This document shows, piece by piece, positions 18,599 through 29,000 of a DNA stretch of 40,028 bases. Source of the stretch: Desulfuromonadales bacterium (lineage in GTDB: Bacteria > Desulfobacterota > Desulfuromonadia > Desulfuromonadales > UBA2197); the NCBI GenBank assembly GCA_014859605.1, contig JACUTW010000016.1:1-40028 (forward strand), given 5' to 3'. A program made the translations under genes and the position numbers. Positions within the stretch are counted from its first letter, which is position 1; each line of letters begins with the position of its first letter. The notes under the pieces were generated by a model that saw nothing but the letters and a program-made list of their open reading frames with translations, ran no database searches and had not been told where the DNA came from.

Positions 18599-20263
18599 AT
18601 GGCCGAAATAACGCAAAGCACAAAGAGTTCCTCAGTTGCAACGAAGTTGACGGCGTCCCAATTGGAAACGGCCCTCAAGGCGTTGGCTAAACTGCTTGTG
18701 TCGATTAAATTTTATCCGGCCGGTCACCCTGCGCTCAAAACCGTCACTGTCGATGCTCAGGCGGGTTTTTTGCCTTTGCTGCAAACAGAAGAGAGTGTGA
18801 GTGTTGTGGTGCGTCGCACCGGGTTTTTTTATGAGGATGAGTCTATCGGCGGGGCTAATCCGATGTTGCAAAAACTGGCCGCCAGTCTCTTTGCTCGCCG
18901 GGTCCAGCGCCTGACGATCCTGAAAGATCTTTCCTGCCGGGATCTCTGGGAAACCGCTAAAGTTTTACTGCTCGATGCCGATATTATTCAGAAAAATGGC
19001 GGGCTGCAGACCCTGCTTCAGCAGGCGCTGGTCACAACAATCTGGACCAATGCCGTCGATATGAACAGTATTTTTGAGTTGAAAAACCAGATTGAAGAGG
19101 AAAAATCGACTTTTCACGGCACAGCAGAGTTGGATGACGACGAGTTTCTCGCAGCTCTCGGGACAACGGCTGCTACCGAGAACAGTGATTCGTCATTGCC
19201 GCCGGCACCAGAGGTGGTTGCTGCTCCTGAAGGAGAACTCCCTTTTGAGGAGCTTCTCAAAGCTGTCGAAATGGTTTCGGATGATCAGGAGTTTATCACT
19301 CTTTTACAGCGATTGGTGCCGGTGGTCCACGCGAACCTGACCGAAAAGTCCGCCCATCTGGTTTTGCAAACTCTTTCTTTTTTGACAAATTGTAATCAAA
19401 GTAGTTATTTGGGGGAAGAAAAACGCCGGGCGGCCCGACAGACCATGACACAACTCTCTTCGCCCGCCCTGTTGAATTTTTACATTGATCTCCTTTGTGC
19501 CCGCCGGCGATTTGAAGATCACCGCGTCGCCTGGGATCACATTTCCCGCGCTTTGGGCGACCCCCTCGCGAAACTGTTGCTGACTCGTCTCGCCGCAGAG
19601 GAAGAGCCCGCGACGCGAAAAGTCTTTACCGAAACCTTGATCTCCCAGGGAGACGTCGCCCTTGCGGCGATTATTGCAACGTTAAAGGATGATCGTTGGC
19701 AGGTTCTGCGCAATGCTGCACAGCTCCTCGGCGAGATTCGGGCGGCAGCGGCCATTGAACCACTGCGGGCTCTGTTGCGGCATCGCGAGCTTGGTGTCCG
19801 TCGCGAAGCACTACGGGCCCTGACGCGTATTGGCGGCAGCAGTGTTATCAATATCATCGCAAAAATATTACAGGGGAAAGATATTGAGCTGCGCCGTCAG
19901 GCGATGCTTTGTCTCGGGGCGATCAAGAACCCGGCGACGATTCCTCTTCTTGTCCAATTTCTCCAGATCAGGGACTGGCAGTTTCAGCACCTTGAGGCCA
20001 AGGTTGATGCCTTGAAAGCCCTCGGCGAAATAGGTTCGACTGAAGTCCTGCCTTTACTGAAGAAGATCGTCAATCATCGTCCGTTATTTTATCGCAGCCG
20101 TAACGACACATTACGGGCTGCGGCCCTATTGGCGATGGGCGAGATCGGTGGCCAGCAAGCGCTAGAGTTCCTTGAGGCGATGGAAGATGATTCCTCCCCG
20201 GTCGTCGAAAAAGCTATTGTTCACGCATTAAAACAAGCGCAGAAAGGATTGCCGAATGACTGA
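18599..20263 (+). CDS. HEAT-repeat protein with N-terminal 'KFYPxxHPAL' domain
   Basis: C-terminal HEAT/PBS-lyase-type repeats ('DDRWQVLRNAAQLLGEIRAAAAIEPLRALLRHRELGVRREALRALTRIGG...'). Confidence 0.85.
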   Translation: MAEITQSTKSSSVATKLTASQLETALKALAKLLVSIKFYPAGHPALKTVTVDAQAGFLPLLQTEESVSVVVRRTGFFYEDESIGGANPMLQKLAASLFARRVQRLTILKDLSCRDLWETAKVLLLDADIIQKNGGLQTLLQQALVTTIWTNAVDMNSIFELKNQIEEEKSTFHGTAELDDDEFLAALGTTAATENSDSSLPPAPEVVAAPEGELPFEELLKAVEMVSDDQEFITLLQRLVPVVHANLTEKSAHLVLQTLSFLTNCNQSSYLGEEKRRAARQTMTQLSSPALLNFYIDLLCARRRFEDHRVAWDHISRALGDPLAKLLLTRLAAEEEPATRKVFTETLISQGDVALAAIIATLKDDRWQVLRNAAQLLGEIRAAAAIEPLRALLRHRELGVRREALRALTRIGGSSVINIIAKILQGKDIELRRQAMLCLGAIKNPATIPLLVQFLQIRDWQFQHLEAKVDALKALGEIGSTEVLPLLKKIVNHRPLFYRSRNDTLRAAALLAMGEIGGQQALEFLEAMEDDSSPVVEKAIVHALKQAQKGLPND

Positions 20264-21581
20264 GGAAATTGCCCGTCAGCTTGTGCAGGGTTTTGTCAGC
20301 AGCCTGAAGGGCTTGAAGCTTTATCCTTTGCAACATCCCGCCCTGGCCCGGCAGATTCAAACATTTCTCAGTGTCCTGCAGAGCTGCCATCAGGTCAACG
20401 CTGCGCTCCGTATCGGTCTGCATGACGGCGTTCTGGTTGTCGATGACCTGCTTATCTCTGACAACATTCCAGCGGCAGAAGATTTGAGTAAACTCTTGCA
20501 GCGACTGGAGTTGACAGGACTGCAATTTGATGCCGGAATGAGTGAGGATGAATTCTCCCGACTTTTAAGCGTATTGACGACACCGACAAAAGGCGATCAG
20601 TCCGTGGAGAGCCTCTTGGCGACGAAGGATTTCCCCCATGTTCACCCGCTTATCCAGGAATCTGAGCAGGAGACGCTGTCTTCCCGTGCGGTCTACGGCC
20701 GGGCACTGAAGGTCGTCGATAATATCTTTCAAGATGTCCGCCTTGGAAAAATCCCCTCATCAGCGGAGGCGGTCAGCGTGATGGGGGACATGGTTAAATT
20801 GATGATCTCGGAGCCGGACACTCTCTTTGCCTTGTCAATGCTCAAGGATTATGACAATTACACTTTTACGCACTCAGTGAATGTTTCGGTCATCTCTTTG
20901 GCCGTCGGTCGTGCTTGCGGTCTGAATGAAGAGCAGTTGCGCACGCTGGGACTCGGGGCGCTGCTGCATGATCTTGGCAAACTCAAAGTTGATGTGGCAA
21001 TAATCACCAAACCCGGGCGATTGACTGCCGAAGAATTTGCCGAGATCAAAAAACATCCTGGTGACGGGGCGGCTTTGGTCGTGGAGATGGAGGGGATCTC
21101 GCCGGAAGTGGTTGATATTGTTCTTGGACATCATTTGCGCTTTGATCGCAGCGGCTATCCGGGCTCGGCCCAGAGACAGGTCATGAGTGCCATGATTGAC
21201 ATGACGGCCATTGCTGATACCTATGATGCCTTGACGACTTTACGCTCCTATCAGCGCCCGCAAACTCCGAGAAATGCCACCGAAAAGTTACGGGAAATAG
21301 CGGGCACAGCCCTCCATCCCGACTACGTGGAGAAGTTTATTCTCTCCCTGGGGACCTATCCGGTCGGGACGCTGGTTCGGCTCGATTCCAATGAAATCGG
21401 ACTGGTGATAAAGGTCGAGGTGCGTGAGCAGGAGGCAGTAAAGCTCAAAATTCTCTTTGACAGCAGCGGCAACCGACTCACCGACCTCCCCCTGGTGGAG
21501 TTGATCGGTGCTGAAACTGCCAGGATTGTCGGTGAAGTCGATCCCTTCACCAAAGGCGTCGATGTGACAGAATATTTTTAA
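20256..21581 (+). CDS. HD-GYP-domain protein (putative c-di-GMP phosphodiesterase)
   Basis: 'HSVNVSVISLAVGRACGLNEEQLRTLGLGALLHDLGKLKVD', 'LGHHLRFDRSGYPG', 'AIADTYDALTTLRSYQRPQTP'; starts 8 nt inside the upstream gene. Confidence 0.9.
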   Translation: MTEEIARQLVQGFVSSLKGLKLYPLQHPALARQIQTFLSVLQSCHQVNAALRIGLHDGVLVVDDLLISDNIPAAEDLSKLLQRLELTGLQFDAGMSEDEFSRLLSVLTTPTKGDQSVESLLATKDFPHVHPLIQESEQETLSSRAVYGRALKVVDNIFQDVRLGKIPSSAEAVSVMGDMVKLMISEPDTLFALSMLKDYDNYTFTHSVNVSVISLAVGRACGLNEEQLRTLGLGALLHDLGKLKVDVAIITKPGRLTAEEFAEIKKHPGDGAALVVEMEGISPEVVDIVLGHHLRFDRSGYPGSAQRQVMSAMIDMTAIADTYDALTTLRSYQRPQTPRNATEKLREIAGTALHPDYVEKFILSLGTYPVGTLVRLDSNEIGLVIKVEVREQEAVKLKILFDSSGNRLTDLPLVELIGAETARIVGEVDPFTKGVDVTEYF

Positions 21582-21602
21582 ACGGCAGGATTAACGGACG
21601 GG

Positions 21603-22196
21603 TTAAATGCCGATGGCGGCAATGGCCCGGGTGGCGGCAAGACGTACGGAAGGACGGGGGTCCTGCATGGCGGCGAGAATGTGATCTTCACTTTCCCTGC
21701 CGCCGATTTTCCCGAGGGAACTTGTCGCCGCCGCCGCCAGGGTGTCATCTTTTTCGTTGATCAGTGTAGCCAGGAAGGGGATAAGGCGTTTGTCCGGGAA
21801 GTTGCCGACAGCTTCCGCCGCGTGCACACGAACGGCGGGGTGAGGATCTTTGAGGTGTTTGACGAGAGTCCCCAGGGTTTGGGGATTTTTTTTTGCCCCT
21901 AAAACCTGGATGCTGGCCGAGCGTAAATCCGGATCAGCTTGCTGTAGTAATTGCAGCAGGGGCGGAAAGACTTTGTCGGATTCGATTTTTTCGAGCGCGT
22001 AAATGGCGCTGACTTTAGCACCGCGCTCTCCGTCCCGCAATATTTCAAGAATCTGTTCAAGGGAATAAAGGGATTCAACCGCTTTCAGAGACTCCGCTGC
22101 CGCCCTGCGGATATCCTGATCGGGATCACGTAGCAGCTCAATTAATCTTTTCTTCCGGTCATCAAGCACGTTATTCCTCGTATTTTCATCCACCAA
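21603..22196 (-). CDS. HEAT-repeat protein
   Basis: 197 aa of alternating HEAT repeats ('DPDQDIRRAAAESLKAVES', 'DPDLRSASIQVLGAKKNPQTLGTLVKHLKDPHPAVRVHAAEAVGNF'). Confidence 0.88.
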   Translation of the reverse strand: MVDENTRNNVLDDRKKRLIELLRDPDQDIRRAAAESLKAVESLYSLEQILEILRDGERGAKVSAIYALEKIESDKVFPPLLQLLQQADPDLRSASIQVLGAKKNPQTLGTLVKHLKDPHPAVRVHAAEAVGNFPDKRLIPFLATLINEKDDTLAAAATSSLGKIGGRESEDHILAAMQDPRPSVRLAATRAIAAIGI

Positions 22197-22198
22197 GA

Positions 22199-22660
22199 CT
22201 AAAACGGTATTTCGTCATCCGCATTAAAGGGGGGCTCTTCCTCGTAACTTTGCGGCGCCCGTGTAGAGGGGGCTGCGGGCGTCTCATTGGCAGGGCGTCT
22301 TTGCTGATAGTCTGCGCGTCCTTCCCCTTCTCCTTTTGGCCCCAGCATCTGCATCTGGTCGGCAACAATTTCTGTGATATAGCGTTTGTTGCCATCCCGG
22401 TCATCGTAGGAGCGCGACTGGATTTTCCCCTCAAGGTAGACCTGCTTCCCTTTGTGGAGAAATTTTCCACAGATTTCCGCCAGTTGCCGCCAGACGACGA
22501 TGTTGTGCCACTCGGTCTTTTCCTGCATCTGACCATCGCGACCCTTAAACTTTTCCGAGGTCGCAAGGGTAAAGGTGGCAACAGCATCGCCGGAGGGGGT
22601 GTAACGCAATTCCGGATCTTTACCGAGATTGCCGACGAGAATGACTTTGTTGACCGCCAT
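22199..22660 (-). CDS. ssb: Single-stranded DNA-binding protein
   Basis: [40 protein letters not shown]...; acidic C-terminal tip 'DDEIPF'; internal Met at 22660 chosen. Confidence 0.96.
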   Translation of the reverse strand: MAVNKVILVGNLGKDPELRYTPSGDAVATFTLATSEKFKGRDGQMQEKTEWHNIVVWRQLAEICGKFLHKGKQVYLEGKIQSRSYDDRDGNKRYITEIVADQMQMLGPKGEGEGRADYQQRRPANETPAAPSTRAPQSYEEEPPFNADDEIPF

Positions 22661-22940
22661 AAAAAGTGCCTCCGCAGGGGGGAATTGAATCAATCTCAGG
22701 CACTTTAGCGAAAAGGTGTTGGAGAGTAAAGAATTTTTCTGAAGACAGCAGAAGGGATAGACTGGAAGGAAGAAGGTTGCGAGGAGCAAAGTGATTTGGC
22801 GGTTTAGTCGTTAATTCGCGCGAAGCATTCGTCATAATCAGGAGATAAATGTTGATGCAATCCTTGGTTTAATTAATTAATGCAAATATAAATCGAATAA
22901 CCACCTGATTTTGTTAGTACATAGTTAGTTTAATAATAAA

Positions 22941-22955
22941 GGCACTTTTATTGCA
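22941..22955 (+). promoter_or_regulatory. Sigma-54-like -24/-12 promoter element upstream of the giant cytochrome
   Basis: aGGCAC-TTTTA-TTGCA, GG and GC separated by exactly 10 nt, in an AT-rich intergenic region. Confidence 0.5.
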
Positions 22956-23059
22956 AATTATGAGTAAAGAGGTCATGTTTATTTGAAAGTTCTTATTAAA
23001 TATTACACATATAAATGAATAGTTGTCCGATTGTTTGGTTGGGCGTCTGTTTGCTGGAG

Positions 23060-26000
23060 ATGAAAATGGGTCGTAACAACGGGAGTCGAACGATGGTCAA
23101 ATTGATGAAGATGGGTCTAATCGCTCTGGTCGGAGTCGTGATCTGGGGTTTTACTCCGGGAGTTGTTTTTGCTGCAAAAAGTCACACAGTTATCTGTAAC
23201 GAGTGTCATCGCTCTTCGGCCGGTCCCCGGGAGATGGGTAATCTTTGCGTCAATTGTCACACGAAAACTGAAATATTCGCTACTACGGGGGCCAGGTTTA
23301 ATCTTGCCACGGCCAGTAATGCTTTGGGAAATAACCCGAATCCGGTTGACGGCTCCGGTGCCGAGACTTCACACTTTTGGGGGGGGAATTCGACCCTTCA
23401 AGCCGCAGCCGGTTCGGCGCATCCCCCGACATCTTTCTATACCAGCCGCTACTCCATCTCTAAAAATCGCATTACCTGTACGATCTGTCATGACCCCCAT
23501 GTTGAGGAAGGGACAATGCTTGTCCGTGCTGCTGTTGCCGGTGACGTGATCTGTCAGCAGTGTCACAGCAGCTGGTTTGTCCCCACTCCCAACGCAACCC
23601 TGACCCATCCGATCGTTGCCGACTACGCAGCGGTTGCTGCCGCAAAACCCAATGATTACCGGGCGACCGTGATCAATGCCGGCAGTGGCGATGTGCGACT
23701 CGTTAATGGCGGCGTCTCCTGTACCTCCTGCCATGGGACCCATTATGCCGACTCTTCCTCGGCAACCATCGATGGAAAAACAGCTTATAATGAATTAACC
23801 CTGGCTCAGGGCGACGGCAATATCCTGCGGAGCGACGGCCCCTTGCGCACCGGTCCGACTCGCAACGGTGCTAACGGCACCGCCCAGCTGCGCTCCAATC
23901 TCTGCCAGGCTTGTCACACTATCGAACTGCACGGACAGGGAACCAGCGGCGACCACATGCTCGGCTGCCTCGATTGTCACGGCGGTCACGCTTACAATGG
24001 CGGCACCCCCAACGCTTATATCCTCAACAAGATGACGCCGGGTGCCGTACCGACTCGCATCAACGGCGTCAATAGCGCCGCGGCGCAGATTACCTTCCCT
24101 AACTACCCGAATGGCGGCTCGACCCGCACCAAGTGGGCGGATGATGTTGCCGGCACGGCGGATGGTTTCTGTGAAAAGTGTCACGGCGATTCCAACAGTG
24201 TCGCCATGGTTGCCAAAGCCGCCGAACATGAAGCGGGGAATACCAACGAATGTAGCGCCTGCCACAAACATAATGACCCGGCGAATCTTTATTCCTTCAA
24301 TCGTGACGCTTCGGCGGCGACCTGCGGTCAGTGTCACGGCTTCCCCCCTTACAAGAACGTCCCCGGCGATCGAACCCTGGTACCTGCCAATGACGGTGGT
24401 TATGCCGAGAACAATTCAGGGGATGCGAATACCCCATATGATTATGTCAACAGCACCACGCACGAAAAGGATGAAACGAAAACCGGACATAAAGTCCATG
24501 CCGGTGCCGATCTGCCGATCAGTCCGGCCGGTGTCGGTGACTGGTATTTCGTCGGTGTTTCCGGGGTTGATAACTGTAAGGTCTGTCACGGCCCCGATGC
24601 CGGCGCTGCCGCCGGTGGCCATCGTGAGGCTCCGGCGACCCGTCCCAACACATTCCGTGACGTCCCCTTCGATGGCATCGCCAAGACCGGTGGCATGAAT
24701 CCGGTTTACCAGCTCAACTCGCCTTGGACCTGTTCCGCTGTTTACTGTCATACCAACGGAGCCCCTTACACCGGCGCCAGCCGTCCGACCCGTAACTACA
24801 CCGGGGTCAACGTCACTCCGGCCTGGGTCGGGACCGGTGGATCTTACGCCAACGGTGGTTTTGGCTCCATTTACAATACGGCCTCACGCTGTGCTAGCTG
24901 CCACGGCAACAGCACCGCCACCATGACCAGCAAGTCGAACTCCCCGGCGCATCAGGCGCACATGGGGGCGGCGACGACTTTAAATATGGGTAAAGTCTTT
25001 GATTGCAAGATTTGTCATGTGAATTCTGCGAGCAGCGCGACAGCCCTTGCGGCCGGAGCCATGGACGGACGCAGCGGCGGCAAACACGTCAATGGCGTCA
25101 TTGATGTTGATTTTGATACCGTTGCCTACAACGGAGAATTAACTGGTTCTACTTACACAGCCACGACCGGCGTCTGCGCCACCTACTGCCATAACGTCAC
25201 CGGCGCTGCCGGCGCTATGGCCGCTGACTGGGATATAGCCACCGACATGCAGTGCGATAGTTGTCACGGCGGCCTCGCCAGCGACAGCAGCGGCAACGGC
25301 GGCTACGGCCCGATCACCACCGGTTCGCACGGCCGCCATATCCTCACCTCCGGTACTGGCCCGAAACTCCTTTGTGCCGAGTGCCACGGTGCCGGTTCTG
25401 ACGCCGGTACCCATGCCGGCCATTTTGACGGCATCGTCAATATGAAGGTGGCGGTGGACACAGGAAGTTTTGGCAGCGACAGCGTTTCCATTTGCAAAGA
25501 GTGCCACGGTTACGATGCTGAACCCGGTGAAGTCCTGCCGGTCTGGGGGAATCCGGCAACCACCGACTGTGCGACCTGTCATGCCGGGAGCTCGTGCGGG
25601 GCTGATTTCAACGGCAAGACGCCACCGGTCTTTAACTATGCCCGTTCTACCGGTCATAACCGCACAAGCGGCAACTACCCGGTTTCCGGCAATGTGCCGG
25701 CTAACAGCAACTGTCTGGATTGCCACGCCGCCGATAGTGCCGGCCATTGGAACGGCACCTCCGGGGATGCACCGATGCTGCGTAGCGACCTTGGCTTCCC
25801 GGCGACATATACTGGCAACGAAAACGCTTTCTGCGGCAACTGTCATGGCACCGCCCCGGCGCATCCGACCCGGAGTGCCTCGGTGGCGACCCGTAATATC
25901 AATACCCATCAAAGTAAACTTTGCGCGGCCTGCCATAATGTCCATGGCACCAGCAATATTCAGATGATTATCGCCAGTCGCACCGAGCAGAACACCCGCG

Positions 26001-29000
26001 ACAATTCCGGGACCGGCGCCTACGGCGGCACGGTCAACTTTACCGCCCTCACCGGTTCGGATTCCTACGACGAAGATGACGGCGCTGTTGGCGGTGCCGG
26101 CGAGCTCAACGCCGATGACCTTTGCGCCACCTGTCACAGCGCTGCCGGCGGCACGAACCACAATAACCTCGAAGGTACCGGTGTCACGCATTATCAGGGC
26201 GAGAATTGCATGACTTGTCATGCTTCGCACAAAGATAGCAGCGACGCCTTTAAACTTGGCGCCGGCACCGCTTGCAATGACTGTCATGGCTTCCCGCCGA
26301 CCAGCGCCGCGCACAGCAAACACTCCAAGTCAGCCAGCAACGACAAGGATATCGAAGATCGCAGCGACTGCGCTTATTGTCATACCGGCGCGGACCTTTA
26401 CACCTACGATCTTGGCATCGACCAGGCTGCCGGCGGCGCCCAGGGCAACCACGGGGTCAGCCGCGCCAACCGCCAGACGGTCATGCAGAATAATGTCAAG
26501 GTCGGTTTCAATAACAACGGCACCCCGACCAATTCGGCCGACGATACCTGTACGACGGCGTGTCATGCCTCGTCGATCGGTGACGGCTTCTGGACCGATG
26601 CCAACGGGCTTAATTGCAATGCCTGTCACTACACCTCGACAACACCGTCCGGCAGCGCCAATACTGCGGCCGGCAGTCGCGCTGTCTCGGCCGTGCACAA
26701 CAAGCATTTCGATAAGAATGCGATGGCCTGCTCCAATTGTCACGACGTCAGTTACAGCCCGACGCTGGTTGCCGTGGCCGGTCCGCTGGTCCACATCAAT
26801 GACGCCAGCGGAGCCAACGAAGGGCTGCAGTACGAAGGGATGGCCAAAGCCCTTGCCGACGAAGCCGCTGTCGTTCGCACCAACATGACCTGGAACGACA
26901 CTCTTAACACCTGCTCCGGTTCGGGGATCGGTCTCGGCTGTCATGCCTCCGGCACCCCGGACTGGGATATCGTCATTCCCAACAGCAATGCCGGCTGTCT
27001 TGAGTGTCATACCAACACCACCAACGCCGCCTTCAATCCGGTCTCCGGTCTGCATAACAACGCCGTCCTGCCGACCGTGACCGGAAATGCCCACGACGGC
27101 AGCTTTGATAATGGCAGCGGCGGCAGTGCCGACTGCGTGACTTGTCACAGCTTGACGCCGACGGTGGTTGCAGCTAACCACATCAACGGCACCCTCAACA
27201 TCGGCACGGCCATCACCCAGCAGGCGATCGTCGGTTACACCGTGGCGACCGCCGACTGTGCCACATCCTGCCACAGCGCCGGCACTACCTGGCGTTATAA
27301 GTGGTCGTCCACGGCTTACAACAGCAATGGTACAGAGTGCGCCAACTGTCACGGCGACTACGCCAGCGGCTGGACCACTGGTGTGTCACCCCACACCGAG
27401 TTCCCGAACCGCGGCAACAAACATAACAACGTCGGCAACCTGACCTACCCCTGTTCCGACTGCCACGCCATCGGTTCGGCCGGCTACAAGTGGACCAGCA
27501 AGTGGGATCCGACCGGCGCCAACAGCCACCACGGCGACGACAAGATCACCATGAACCAGGTGGCCGGGGTCAACACCTTCGCCATCGACACCGCACCCAA
27601 CCCGGATCGCGCCGGCTGCACCACCTCAGCGTGTCACGGCAACAGCTCCGACTACAACTTCCGTGTCACCACCACGACGTTCACGACCCAAACCGTCACC
27701 GGCAATCCGCCGGAAGTCCTCTGCTCCGGTTGTCACGGCGGCACCGTCGGCACCAGTGCCAATGGCTACTGGCCGGATGGCGCCAATACTCGCGCTGATA
27801 ACGCCAGCGAGGACAACTCCGGCGCCCATCTCAAGCACATTGAGGCCCTGGCCAGCAAGGTTATGGGACAGACGATAGCCCAGTTGCTGACCGACAACGT
27901 CGGGGTCGGCGGCGCTCCCTGGAATACCGCTACGTCCGACACCAAGCAGAAGGAGCTGTGCACCTACTGCCACGGAACCACAAGCAACCCGATCGATGCG
28001 ACCCACGGTCTGCTCTCTTATCTGCCGGCCGATGTCAGCAGCATGTTCACCCTGTGGGGCAAGGTGGCGGATAACGGTGTTTACAATGCCGGCACCTATA
28101 CCTGCGCCACGGTCGATTGCCACTTCAATAAAACGACACCGACCACCAACGACTGGTACGATGCCCTTGGCAACGGCACCTGCATCATGTGCCACCTCGA
28201 CGCTCCTGCCGAAGCCAAGCACGCCGCCCACACCGGCGCGGTGGCAACCTATGGCCGGACCATCAGCTGTGCTGACTGCCATGAGGCGGCGACCAACTGG
28301 GCGACCAACACCGCCCCGGCCAGCGGCCACCTTGACGGCAATTACACTGTCGCCGGCGCGGTGGCCTTCACCTACACCAGCAACTCCTGCGGCACCAACG
28401 ACTGCCACGAAGACGGCAAGGGCGGCGCGCCGAAGACCAACCCTTATCCGTGGAACGGCGCTGCCTTGAGCGGCTGTGGCTTCTGTCACGACGCTGCGCC
28501 GACGACCGACGCCCACACTGTGCATCTGGCGGCCAAGGTCTCCAGTTACGTGCCGGGCAGCTGCAACGATTGCCACACTGCCGGCAGCAACGCTGCGCAT
28601 ATCGATAACAGCGTCAGCTACGCCGGTCAGATCAGCGATGCGCCGGGTAACGGCTCCTGCACCAACACCTGCCACCTCTCGCCGGAAGCCGGCGACTGGA
28701 CCGGTGGCTCCTCGGCCATCGCCTGCACCGACTGCCACAGTGGCAGCGGCGCCTCGGCCTACATCGGCGGCGACAAGAGCAGCGTTGCCGGCCCGAACCA
28801 CATGCCGCAGTACAATATGCACCCGGTCACACCGAGCGTCACCGGCAAGCTCCACACCGCTGCCGGCCTGAGCACCGCCTGCAGCACCTGTCACACCACA
28901 TTGGCCGGGCGCGCCACCCACATCAACGGCGTCTGGGCGGCAGATGATGCCGACAATACCAATGACCAGCACCGCGGGCTCTTTGCCGGCTTTACCGACG

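Noticed and set aside
20858-21134. Minus-strand ORFs inside the HD-GYP gene
   Set aside because: No motif or SD support; antisense to a confidently identified gene.
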